Shown: piece after piece, positions 14,072-21,618 of the stretch | How positions within the stretch are numbered: position 1 is the first letter of the stretch | How the letters are laid out: each line of letters opens with the position of its first letter | Source: Christiangramia echinicola DSM 19838 | GTDB taxonomy: Bacteria; Bacteroidota; Bacteroidia; Flavobacteriales; Flavobacteriaceae | Assembly (NCBI RefSeq): GCF_000423065.1 | Contig: NZ_AUHG01000001.1 | Location: 1 to 33,620, forward strand | Length of the DNA stretch: 33,620 bases | Direction: 5' to 3' | The notes under the pieces: model-generated | The model's input: only the letters and a program-made list of their open reading frames with translations | Told to the model about the DNA's origin: nothing | The model's database searches: none | Position numbers and translations under genes: made by a program

Positions 14072-15203
14072 AATCCATCTGAAGCTCTGGTATTAAATAG
14101 GCGGCTTCTTTTTTCTTCTTGTCTACAATTTTCGCGTATACCTGAGTGGTTCTTATTTCTTTATGACCTAATACCTTTGAAACAGTATATATATCGGCGC
14201 CATTTTCAAGTAAGAGAACAGCGTGAGTATGTCTTGCACTATGAAAGGTTATATGTTTGGTGATACCTGCTCGCATACACCATCTAAGGATTTCAGCATT
14301 AAAATGAGCACCATATTTCAAACCCTGAAAAACTCGATCACTCCCTTTTCTTCTTTTCCCTAGCAAATTTCTTGCTTGATCTGAAATATATTGATATTCC
14401 TGTCCGGATGTTTTCTTCTGTTTAAAAATCAGTCTAGTGCCTTCTTCTTCATCTCTTACTTCAGCCCAGTTAAGCTTATTGATATCGCTCCATCTTAACC
14501 CGGTTAAGCAGCTAAAAAGAAATGCATTTTTTAATATTTGATGTTTGCATCTGGCTTTTGCCAAGCCTTGTAATTCTTCATGAGTTAAGTATTCTCTTGA
14601 AGTTTCTCCCTGGGCAAATCCTTTTACTGTTGTTGCAAAGTTTCTGCTGGTATAGCCGTCATCAAAGGCATTTCGTAAAGCAGCTTTAAACTTGTTATAA
14701 TAGGTGTACTTCGAATTTTGTGATAGGGGAGTGCCAGATTTTGTCCTCGCAGTTTTATTCAAGTGCTTTTTAAATCCAAGAACAAATTCCTCATCTATAT
14801 CTTCAAAAGTGATGTTTCGCTTTTTGCAGTAATCCTCAATATGATTCTGAGCTGCATCCCAATTGTCATAATTTCCTTTGCTCTCATAGCGTTCTTCTTT
14901 CAACTTATCATAATAAGTAAGGAACAACAATTTATCCTTAGATCTGTCCTTGATGCCATATTTACCCTGGGCATATTCAGCACGGCGAATGGAAAGAATC
15001 TGTTCAGCTCTTAAGAAAGTCTCTTCATTTTCCTTTTTTTCTGAAGCATTTTTAGGGTTGATGTGCAAATATTCCTTAAGATACTCAAATTCCCTGTTAT
15101 GAACCTGCTTCCCGTTTTCGTCCAGCTCACTACCTTTATAATAGTCAAGATAGAGGCTATACTTACCTGTGGCTAATTTTTTCTTTCTAAGCTTTATTTT
15201 CAT
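14061..15203 (-). CDS. tyrosine-type site-specific integrase
   Basis: A 380-residue tyrosine recombinase. It has an N-terminal Arm-DNA-binding domain (residues 1-85), a SAM-like core-binding domain (about 92-195) and a C-terminal catalytic domain. Catalytic residues seen by eye are R237 (SCLTGLRWSD), a lysine near 264 (KQKKTSG), H321/R324 (TFHSARHTH), H347 (VLGHKEI) and the nucleophile Y356 (TTQVYAKI). All are present, so it is probably active. It would integrate and excise the surrounding element. It is transcribed in the same direction as mnmE, 224 bases downstream of it, and is shielded by the mnmE terminator. An inverted repeat at 15255-15305 lies just ahead of it and may be part of the attachment region. 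Confidence 0.92.
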   Translation of the reverse strand: MKIKLRKKKLATGKYSLYLDYYKGSELDENGKQVHNREFEYLKEYLHINPKNASEKKENEETFLRAEQILSIRRAEYAQGKYGIKDRSKDKLLFLTYYDKLKEERYESKGNYDNWDAAQNHIEDYCKKRNITFEDIDEEFVLGFKKHLNKTARTKSGTPLSQNSKYTYYNKFKAALRNAFDDGYTSRNFATTVKGFAQGETSREYLTHEELQGLAKARCKHQILKNAFLFSCLTGLRWSDINKLNWAEVRDEEEGTRLIFKQKKTSGQEYQYISDQARNLLGKRRKGSDRVFQGLKYGAHFNAEILRWCMRAGITKHITFHSARHTHAVLLLENGADIYTVSKVLGHKEIRTTQVYAKIVDKKKKEAAYLIPELQMDYEF

Positions 15204-15254
15204 AACTATCTAATTTCCATAAATATATAAAAAATATCATACTCAGGTTCATAA

Positions 15255-15305
15255 TATGTATCTCGAAATAGTCAATTTAACATTGGGGTACATATAAGAT
15301 ACATA
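15255..15305. repeat. inverted repeat ahead of the integrase gene
   Basis: TATGTATCT (15255-15263) and AGATACATA (15297-15305) are perfect nine-base arms 33 bases apart. Placed 52-102 bases upstream of the integrase start, between it and mnmE, they could be integrase arm sites, excisionase sites or an operator. Confidence 0.45.
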
Positions 15306-15345
15306 ATAGGTCAAATAAAAGTTCTATTAAAGAAAAATAGGATAC

Positions 15346-15368
15346 TAAAAAAGGGGTCTGAAGACCCC
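15346..15368 (-). terminator. mnmE terminator
   Basis: GGGGTC (15353-15358), loop TGAA, GACCCC (15363-15368). On the minus strand the stem is followed by a TTTTTT run, giving a standard intrinsic terminator 59 bases after the mnmE stop. It separates mnmE from the integrase. Confidence 0.8.
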
Positions 15369-15393
15369 GTTATTATTGAATTTTATACTTAAA

Positions 15394-15411
15394 TGATATC
15401 AATTGATATCA
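15394..15411. repeat. perfect 18-base palindrome in the mnmE 3' untranslated region
   Basis: TGATATCAATTGATATCA is its own reverse complement. It lies between the mnmE stop (15427) and its terminator. It could be an RNA stem, a protein-binding site or a recombination site. Nothing decides between these. Confidence 0.5.
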
Positions 15412-15426
15412 AATAAAATTTACTGT

Positions 15427-16851
15427 TTATTTTCCAATACAGAAATTGGCAAAAATATTACCCAGAAGATCGTCATTCGTGATCTCACCAGTGATCTCAC
15501 CAAAATGATGTAAAGCCTGGCGAATATCAATTGCTAATAGATCTCCCGATAGATCGGCATTTAGACCGTCTTCTACCTTGTTGATCTCTTCCAGGGCTTT
15601 TAAAAGGGCCGCATAATGTCTGGAATTAGTAACGATTGTATCACTATTGCGAAGAGCTCCTGTATTTACGAATTCCAGTAATCTATCCTTCAGCTCTTCA
15701 ACCCCAAGGTTTGTTTTGGCAGACAATAACAAAAATTCTGCTCTTTCAGCATGGCTGGAGATATCTTCGAGTTTTGCCTTTAGATTTTCTATTTCCTCGT
15801 CGGCTAAGCGATCAGTTTTATTGGCGATTATCAATAATGGTTTTTGCGGAAACTTATTCTTGATCTTTTCGATTTCCACCCTTACTTCCTGAAGTCTTTC
15901 TCTGTTGACGGCAATCTGGGAACTATCTACTAAGTAAACAACGACCTGCGCCTGTCCAATTTTTTCAAAAGTCTTTTTGATCCCGATGCTTTCAACCACA
16001 TCTTTGGTTTCACGTATCCCTGCTGTATCTATGAATCTAAATCCAACTCCGCCAATACTCATTTCGTCCTCGATAGTATCTCTGGTGGTTCCTGCAATAT
16101 CTGAAACTATCGCACGCTCCTCATTTAAAAGTGAATTTAACAAGGTAGATTTGCCAACATTCGGCTCACCAACGATGGCGACGGGAATACCATTTTTCAA
16201 AACATTTCCTGTGGCGAAAGAATCTATAAGTCTTTTTAATACGGTTTGAATTCTGGAAACAAGATCTCTGAACTGATCTCTATTTGCAAACTCAACATCT
16301 TCTTCAGCAAAATCCAATTCCAGTTCAATTAGAGATGCGAAATTCAGCAATTCTTCACGTAGTTTCTGGATCTCATTAGAGAATCCACCTCGCATCTGCT
16401 GCATGGCCATCTGGTGAGAAGCGGCATTTTCAGAATTTATAAGATCGGCCACTGCTTCTGCCTGACTAAGATCCATTTTTGCATTAAGAAAAGCACGAAG
16501 GGTAAACTCTCCTGCTTCCGCAGAACGACATCCTTTTCGAATTAATAATTGAATGATCTCCTGTTGAATATACGGACTCCCGTGACAGGATAATTCAACG
16601 GTTTCCTCCCCGGTATAGGATTTAGGTGCCCGAAAAACCGAAGCCAGAACTTCATCTATAGTCCTTTCGCCATCCATTACATTACCTAAGTGAATGGTGT
16701 GAGTGGCCTGCTCTGCTAAATCCTTTTTACTTTTGGCTTTGAACAGGGGAGCAACTATCCTGATCGCATCGGGACCTGAAACTCTAATTACAGCAATAGC
16801 ACCGGCACCGGAAGGTGTGGCTAAGGCAACAATAGTATCATTCAATTTCAT
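15427..16851 (-). CDS. mnmE: tRNA uridine-5-carboxymethylaminomethyl GTPase MnmE
   Basis: A 474-residue MnmE (TrmE). With MnmG it adds the (carboxymethyl)aminomethyl group to U34 of certain tRNAs, using GTP hydrolysis and a one-carbon unit on tetrahydrofolate. Seen in the sequence: an N-terminal THF-binding domain starting LNDTIVALATPSGAGAIAVIRVSG, the G1 loop GEPNVGKST (228-236), G2/G3 with TTRDT and DTAG (275-278), the G4 motif NKTD (344-347) and the family's C-terminal CIGK with the conserved cysteine (471-474). Length is normal for the family. It is a stand-alone gene with its own terminator, and the mobile element sits immediately downstream, leaving it intact. Confidence 0.97.
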   Translation of the reverse strand: MKLNDTIVALATPSGAGAIAVIRVSGPDAIRIVAPLFKAKSKKDLAEQATHTIHLGNVMDGERTIDEVLASVFRAPKSYTGEETVELSCHGSPYIQQEIIQLLIRKGCRSAEAGEFTLRAFLNAKMDLSQAEAVADLINSENAASHQMAMQQMRGGFSNEIQKLREELLNFASLIELELDFAEEDVEFANRDQFRDLVSRIQTVLKRLIDSFATGNVLKNGIPVAIVGEPNVGKSTLLNSLLNEERAIVSDIAGTTRDTIEDEMSIGGVGFRFIDTAGIRETKDVVESIGIKKTFEKIGQAQVVVYLVDSSQIAVNRERLQEVRVEIEKIKNKFPQKPLLIIANKTDRLADEEIENLKAKLEDISSHAERAEFLLLSAKTNLGVEELKDRLLEFVNTGALRNSDTIVTNSRHYAALLKALEEINKVEDGLNADLSGDLLAIDIRQALHHFGEITGEITNDDLLGNIFANFCIGK

Positions 16852-16956
16852 GTGGCAAATTTATAAAAGAAATTATTGCTATCCCTATTTATGTAACAAA
16901 CCTCAAATCTTCTCGTCTTTTATACAGAGACCATCATTAACCATCAAAATTTAAAA

Positions 16957-17295
16957 ATGAGAGAAGACAACCAAATGTTAGTCATGACGCACCTTAGTCA
17001 GTTATTAGACCTGGTGACGGGAATTGGGGGATTTATAGTTCCGCTTATCCTGTGGCTAACCCAAAAAGATAAAGTGGCCGGAATGGATATGCACGGTAAA
17101 ATGATCCTGAACTTTCAAATAAGTCTGTTCATTTATTCTATTATTTGTATTCCTTTGATTTTTTTATTCGGTTTAGGAATATTAGGATTGATAATCATTG
17201 GTTTAATCGCTTTGATCCTTCCCATAATGAATGCCCTTAAAGTGAGTAATGGCGAAATGCCTTATTACCCATTAACGATAGAATTCCTTAAATAA
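16957..17295 (+). CDS. DUF4870 domain membrane protein
   Basis: A 112-residue protein with three to four membrane helices and the DUF4870 (Tic20-like) pattern: N-terminal LVMTHLSQLLDLVTGIGGFIVPLILWLTQKDK, then HGKMILNFQISLFIYSIICIPL, and a final LGILGLIIIGLIALILPIMNALKV ahead of the PYYPLTIEFLK end. No biochemical role is established. It is divergent from mnmE (105-base gap) and ends ahead of a shared terminator with dnaN. Confidence 0.85.
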   Translation: MREDNQMLVMTHLSQLLDLVTGIGGFIVPLILWLTQKDKVAGMDMHGKMILNFQISLFIYSIICIPLIFLFGLGILGLIIIGLIALILPIMNALKVSNGEMPYYPLTIEFLK

Positions 17296-17317
17296 AATAT
17301 CGCAGACTTCCTCCTGA

Positions 17318-17409
17318 TTTCACCCTGAGCATAGACGAAAGATCACGATATCGACTTTTTAAATCTTAAACTACTTAAGAAGCTGAAACGAGATCAGCCA
17401 AAGGTGAAA
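17318..17409. repeat. 92-base element bounded by TTTCACC / GGTGAAA
   Basis: It starts TTTCACCCTGAGCATAGACG and ends GGTGAAA, so it has seven-base terminal inverted repeats. The start resembles the CACCCTGAGC..AGTCGAA repeat that is dispersed in many flavobacterial genomes (from memory). It fills the gap between the DUF4870 gene and the terminator. Confidence 0.4.
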
Positions 17410-17442
17410 AAAGTATAGTAGTTGGTTTTTTCAGTTAGTACG

Positions 17443-17473
17443 AAAAAGCCCCGCTAATTTAGCGGGGCTTTTT
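17443..17473. terminator. bidirectional terminator between the DUF4870 gene and dnaN
   Basis: AAAAAGCCCCGCTAA pairs with TTTAGCGGGGCTTTTT across a short loop. A runs on the left and T runs on the right let it stop transcripts from both sides. It lies 148 bases after the DUF4870 stop and 25 bases from the dnaN stop. Confidence 0.85.
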
Positions 17474-17497
17474 CTATATATTAATGTATTTTGATTT

Positions 17498-18616
17498 CTA
17501 GCTGTTAAGCATAACCGGCATCACCAGCATAGTGATCTTTTCTCCCGGATCCAGTCCATCTACCGGTGTAAGAATTCCAGCACGATTAGGAAGACTCATT
17601 TCCAGCATTACTTCATCTGCAGTTAGGTTACCCAACATCTCGATCAAGAATCTTGAGTTGAAACCAATCTGCATATCGTCGCCTTGGTAAGAACATGTTA
17701 AACGCTCTTCTGCCTTATTGCTGTAATCCACATCTTCTGCAGAAATATTCAGCTCGGCACCGGCGATCTTCAACCTTACCTGGTGAGTTGTTTTATTAGA
17801 GAAAATTGAAACCCTTCTTACAGAACTTAAAAACTGGTTTCTTTCTATTGTAAGTTTATTTGGGTTCTCTTTGGGAATCACCGCTTCGTAATTTGGATAC
17901 TTCCCATCGATCAATCTACAGATCAGTTGAGTTTCATCAAAAGTAAATTTCGCGTTCGAGTCGTTGTATTCAATCAATACTTCAGATTCGCTTCCGGCAA
18001 GAATTCCTTTTAGGAGATTCAAAGGTTTTTTAGGCATGATGAATTCTGCAGCCTGGTTCGCTTTAATATCTTCTCTGGAATACTTAACCAATTTATGAGC
18101 ATCTGTAGCTACGAAAGTAAGTCCGTCCTCAGTAAACTGAAAGAAAACTCCACTCATCACCGGTCTAAGATCATCATTTCCTGAAGCGAAAATGGTCTTG
18201 GAAATAGCAGAAGAAAGAATATCAGCTTCAACAACTGTACTGCTGGGATCTTCAAGCTCTACCGGGTTAGGGAATTCTTCACCATCAGCGTATGCAAGTG
18301 CATATTTACCGTGGTTGGAACTTAATTCTATGGTATTGTTATCTTCAACAACAAACGTAAGAGGTTGCTCCGGGAAGGTCTTTAAAGTGTCTAAAAGTAG
18401 TTTCGCAGGAACTGCAATTTTACCTTCAGAATCTGATTCTACTTTAAGTTTCGCAGACATCGTAGTTTCAAGGTCTGAAGCAGAAACCGTTAGTTCGTCA
18501 TTATTAAGATCGAAAAGGAAATTGTCTAAAATCGGTAACGTGTTACTGTTATTGATTACCCCTCCAAGTATTTGTAGCTGTTTCAGCAGATAGTTGCTGG
18601 ATACAATAAATTTCAT
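17498..18616 (-). CDS. dnaN: DNA polymerase III beta sliding clamp
   Basis: A 372-residue clamp subunit that forms a ring on DNA and holds the replicative polymerase. The start MKFIVSSNYLLKQLQILGGVI and the three repeated clamp domains (about 1-120, 128-245 and 247-372) are standard. VFFQFTEDGLTFVATDAHKLVKY in the middle domain and the C-terminal ILTPVDGLDPGEKITMLVMPVML (protein-binding groove and MPV/MPM-type end) are typical. It is not next to dnaA here, which is usual in Bacteroidota. Confidence 0.97.
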   Translation of the reverse strand: MKFIVSSNYLLKQLQILGGVINNSNTLPILDNFLFDLNNDELTVSASDLETTMSAKLKVESDSEGKIAVPAKLLLDTLKTFPEQPLTFVVEDNNTIELSSNHGKYALAYADGEEFPNPVELEDPSSTVVEADILSSAISKTIFASGNDDLRPVMSGVFFQFTEDGLTFVATDAHKLVKYSREDIKANQAAEFIMPKKPLNLLKGILAGSESEVLIEYNDSNAKFTFDETQLICRLIDGKYPNYEAVIPKENPNKLTIERNQFLSSVRRVSIFSNKTTHQVRLKIAGAELNISAEDVDYSNKAEERLTCSYQGDDMQIGFNSRFLIEMLGNLTADEVMLEMSLPNRAGILTPVDGLDPGEKITMLVMPVMLNS

Positions 18617-18647
18617 CGGCTTTTATTGATTTATTTTGAATCAATTA

Positions 18648-18655
18648 CAAATATA
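18648..18655 (-). promoter_or_regulatory. candidate dnaN -7 box
   Basis: It reads TATATTTG on the minus strand, an exact TAnnTTTG fit, about 31 bases ahead of the dnaN start. No good -33 TTG was found at the normal distance. Confidence 0.45.
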
Positions 18656-18818
18656 TTTTAATATGTCAAAAATAACGGGATGTTCAGTTAGTTTTTATTA
18701 ACAGACTTTAAGAGGGAAAATGATTCAAATAGCTGAATAATAAATAATTACAAAATTAAAATGAATTGAAATTGTTAATATGTGGTTGTTAGATGCTTCT
18801 GAGATATCTGCGGAAGGT

Positions 18819-20489
18819 TTACTTCACGTATTTCTGCTTTCTATAGAAGGTGAAAGCAACTCCAAAGATTAGGAGTAAAATAATAGGGCCGGCAAGGTTT
18901 ATCAATTGCCATTGTTCTCTTTGAGTAGCTGTTTTTTCTTTATCCAGGAATGCCAGGTTGATCTCTTTAGAGCGAATGTCTATAAGACCTGTATCGTCAA
19001 GAAGATAATTCACGGCATTCAGAAGAAATTCTTTGTTTCCGTATTTATTTCCGGTGTAACGCTGAAATCCGAGTTCTAAAGGTTTTCCTCCCTGAAGATC
19101 ATTTTTTATCACATCTCCATCTGAGATCACCAGCATTTTTGAATCCATTCCCAGGTCTTTATGATCTGAAATTTTAAATGGTTTCACCCTGTTCTTATAT
19201 ACAGACTTAAATTCTCCTTCCAGCAAAACTGCCAATGGCTGCTCTCCGGAATTATAGCTATTTATATCAGGTTTTTTGCCAACCATATCAAGACTTATCT
19301 GGGCTGGAACTCCTTCTAATTTAGTCTTAGGAGAGCTGCTTAATAGAATGGTCTTTTTAATGTCGTTTGCAAGGGTATCTATAGGATTCGCATACTCATA
19401 TTTCACCGCCTCGATATTGTTGATAATCGGGTGCTCATTTGGAGAACTTGTGAGCGGACTATAGAACCAAGGGTAAGGATTGAACCTTGTATTCTGTCCG
19501 CTTCCACTCGCCAGAACGATAGGAGCAGAGTAGAGGTCGTTCACAATTTCAGGATTTATGCGTATACCGTAGGAGAAAAAGTAATCGCCTAGATTGAGAT
19601 CTCTTGGCAAAGCAATAGCAGTGCCCCGCTCGTTAAAAAGACTGTCGGTTTCCATATTGGTAACTTCGGTGAGCCACAATATTTTACCGCCGTTCATGAG
19701 ATATTGATCTAACACGTATTTCTCATTTTCAGAATAGGGCTGAGTCGGCTTTGGTTCCAGGATCAGGTCATAAACTTTAATATCTTCAAGTGTCTTCTGC
19801 GGATTTACCGCTGCGGAATCCAGTGTAAAAGGAGCCATAAAATAATACTCCTGAATGGTCTTAACGAAATCTGCAATTTTAGCATCAGCTAATTCCCCGT
19901 TTCCGCGCATCACGGCGATCTTTTTTTGACGGGGATAGATCAGTTTGCTCAAACCGTCTGCCAGTGAATATTCTAATTGCTGAACTGAAGCATTTACCCG
20001 CTCCTCATCTGTAGCACCAATCTGGTTTTTCAATAATGGGATCTTTACGGTTTGATCTCCGTAATTCGCGATCGCCCATGGAAAGATGATGCTTTCGCTA
20101 TTTTTACCGTTCTCCTGAACGTTAAGTCTTGCCGGGGTCATGCCCATTTTATAGAACTCTTCGGCAATAGCATTGGCATCGCCACCTTCTTCCAACGGAT
20201 CTACAAAATTGAATTTTATATTTCGGTTATAGGCTGAAAATTCTTCCAGCATTTGCCTGGTTTCACTTTGAAGTCTTCTGAATTCTGAAGGGAAACTCCC
20301 TTCCAGGAATACATCAAAGATTACCGGTTGCTCAACATCAGCCACGATCCTTTTGGCTGCAGGGGACAGGCTGTATCGTTGATCCTGGGTTAGATCGAAC
20401 CTGTAATAGACTTCAGAAGCCAGGAAGTTTGCTGCGATAAGAATTACCAGCAAAATAAGTAAGGATTTTATCTTATTCTGATTCTTCAT
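18819..20489 (-). CDS. gldG: gliding motility ABC transporter component GldG
   Basis: A 556-residue GldG. It has an N-terminal membrane helix (SLLILLVILIAANFLASEVYYRF), the family signature YRFDLTQDQRYSLSPAAKRIV, a large periplasmic domain with VDPLEEGGDANAIAEEFYKMGMTP, and a C-terminal membrane helix (IILLLIFGVAFTFY). With GldF and the ATPase GldA it forms an ABC transporter needed for gliding in Flavobacterium. gldA is not in the window, as in most genomes, where it lies elsewhere. Its start shares one base with the gldF stop (TAATG), so the two are coupled. Confidence 0.95.
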   Translation of the reverse strand: MKNQNKIKSLLILLVILIAANFLASEVYYRFDLTQDQRYSLSPAAKRIVADVEQPVIFDVFLEGSFPSEFRRLQSETRQMLEEFSAYNRNIKFNFVDPLEEGGDANAIAEEFYKMGMTPARLNVQENGKNSESIIFPWAIANYGDQTVKIPLLKNQIGATDEERVNASVQQLEYSLADGLSKLIYPRQKKIAVMRGNGELADAKIADFVKTIQEYYFMAPFTLDSAAVNPQKTLEDIKVYDLILEPKPTQPYSENEKYVLDQYLMNGGKILWLTEVTNMETDSLFNERGTAIALPRDLNLGDYFFSYGIRINPEIVNDLYSAPIVLASGSGQNTRFNPYPWFYSPLTSSPNEHPIINNIEAVKYEYANPIDTLANDIKKTILLSSSPKTKLEGVPAQISLDMVGKKPDINSYNSGEQPLAVLLEGEFKSVYKNRVKPFKISDHKDLGMDSKMLVISDGDVIKNDLQGGKPLELGFQRYTGNKYGNKEFLLNAVNYLLDDTGLIDIRSKEINLAFLDKEKTATQREQWQLINLAGPIILLLIFGVAFTFYRKQKYVK

Positions 20490-21226
20490 TATCTTCTGTT
20501 CTTAGTTGCTGAAAGATTGATCTCCGTTAGTTTAAGGAACAGAAATATGAGACTCAGAAAATAGATAATATCACGAGTGTCTACCACACCGCGACTTATA
20601 CTTTTATAATGATAGCTTATTCCGAAGGATTCAAGAATATAACTTGAAGTTCCGAAAATGCTAGTTCGCCCGAGACCTTCAAAAGCATAATAGCAAATGA
20701 AGCAAAGGAATACTCCCAGTAAGAAAGATACGATCTGGTTGGATGACAGGCTGGAGGCAAAAACACCTATAGCAGCATAACAACTGCCAAGAAAGATCAA
20801 TCCTATATAAGAGCCGACGGTTGCTCCAATATCCAAATTCCCGACAGGTCTTCCCAGCTGCGAAACGGTTAATACATATAATAATGTTGGAATAATAGCC
20901 AGGATCACTAGGAATAGAACACCTAGATATTTACCAGTGATCAGCTTCCAGAGCCCGATTGGTTTGGTAAGCAGGATCTCCATGGTACCCATTCTTGTTT
21001 CGTCGGCAAAGCTTTTCATGGCGATTGCGGGGATCAGGAATAGAAAGATCCACGGGGCCAGGTTAAAGAATGGTTTGAGATCTGCAAACCCGCTATCCAG
21101 AATATTATAACCTCCAGAAAATATAAAAAGAAAGAATCCGCAGGCAATAAGGAACAATCCAATAACAAGATAGCCTGTTAAGGATGAGAAAAAAGATTGT
21201 ATTTCTTTATTCAGTATCGCCAGCAT
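20489..21226 (-). CDS. gldF: gliding motility ABC transporter permease GldF
   Basis: A 245-residue ABC-2 type permease with about six membrane helices. The start LAILNKEIQSFFSSLTGYLVIGLFLIACGFFLFIF is characteristic of GldF, as are SFADETRMGTMEILLTKPIG and the conserved loop before ITGKYLG. It is the membrane partner of GldG and is first in the two-gene operon. The upstream gap to the next gene holds a flavobacterial dispersed repeat. Confidence 0.94.
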   Translation of the reverse strand: MLAILNKEIQSFFSSLTGYLVIGLFLIACGFFLFIFSGGYNILDSGFADLKPFFNLAPWIFLFLIPAIAMKSFADETRMGTMEILLTKPIGLWKLITGKYLGVLFLVILAIIPTLLYVLTVSQLGRPVGNLDIGATVGSYIGLIFLGSCYAAIGVFASSLSSNQIVSFLLGVFLCFICYYAFEGLGRTSIFGTSSYILESFGISYHYKSISRGVVDTRDIIYFLSLIFLFLKLTEINLSATKNRR

Positions 21227-21266
21227 ACTTTCAATTATCAGTTATCTGTTCTGTGTTTAATTTCAT

Positions 21267-21293
21267 TTCATTTCGACCGCAGCGAGAAATCTC
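21267..21293. repeat. flavobacterial palindromic dispersed repeat
   Basis: TCATTTCGACCGCAGCGAGA followed by AATCTCT. ATTTCG and CGAGAAAT arms face each other. From memory this is the common ATTTCGACCGnAGnGAGAAATCT repeat scattered between genes in Bacteroidota genomes. Confidence 0.55.
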
Positions 21294-21299
21294 TATATA

Positions 21300-21320
21300 A
21301 ATACTCAATACTCAATACTT
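21300..21320. repeat. AATACTC heptamer tandem repeat
   Basis: Three seven-base units: AATACTC, AATACTC, AATACTT. They follow the dispersed palindrome and end inside the stop-side flank of the downstream gene. Confidence 0.6.
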
Positions 21321-21321
21321 A

Positions 21322-21618
21322 TTAATCAAGACTAACTACTTTATCAACGCTCCAGGCTTCTGGTTTTTCGTTGAATAAAACTTTTGTTTTTGCCCAGACA
21401 TTTTTAAAAAGATCTGAATGCCTGTAGTTCTCCAGTGATTCTTCATCTTTCCAGTAACTATACGTGAAAAATTGGTTTGTATTGTCCTTACCCCGATAGA
21501 GTTCCAGAAAAAGACAACCATCAAAAGCTCTGATTTTATCCTTGTTCTCTTCAAAATTGGCAAGGAACTCGTCGATCTTTTCTGAATGAAATCCCATTTT
21601 TACTATACGTACAAACAT
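21322..21618 (-). CDS. antibiotic biosynthesis monooxygenase (ABM) family protein
   Basis: A 98-residue ferredoxin-like dimeric alpha-beta barrel protein. The pattern MFVRIVKMGFHSEKIDEFLANFEENKDKIRAFDGCLFLELYRGKDN, FFTYSYWKDEESLENYRHSDLFKNVW fits ABM/quinol-monooxygenase-like proteins. Substrate is unknown, and many members have no proven activity. Its start codon directly abuts the stop of the upstream DUF62 gene, so the two are probably coupled. Confidence 0.8.
   Translation of the reverse strand: MFVRIVKMGFHSEKIDEFLANFEENKDKIRAFDGCLFLELYRGKDNTNQFFTYSYWKDEESLENYRHSDLFKNVWAKTKVLFNEKPEAWSVDKVVSLD

Larger units (their letters stand above)
8453..15203. mobile_element. core of an integrative mobilizable element
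   Basis: One end carries a tyrosine integrase (14061-15203) next to mnmE. The element then carries an excisionase-like HTH protein, a primase/helicase pair for its own replication, and a MobC/relaxase pair with a small membrane protein. No type IV secretion genes are present, so transfer would need a helper element. The toxin-antitoxin genes at 5236-8383 are probably cargo, which would extend the element to about 5.2 kb. I could not identify direct-repeat attachment sites, so both borders are uncertain: the right one lies between 15204 and about 15350, the left one anywhere from 4946 to 8452. Confidence 0.75.

Noticed and set aside
8384-15426. Direct repeats that could be attL/attR of the element
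   Set aside because: By eye no shared stretch of useful length was found between the integrase side and 4946-5235, 6767-7230 or 8384-8452. Short AT-rich matches are expected by chance.
16856-16863. TAAATTTG box just ahead of the mnmE start as a leaderless promoter
   Set aside because: It fits TAnnTTTG, but no -33 TTG lies at the right distance and the match is common in AT-rich sequence.
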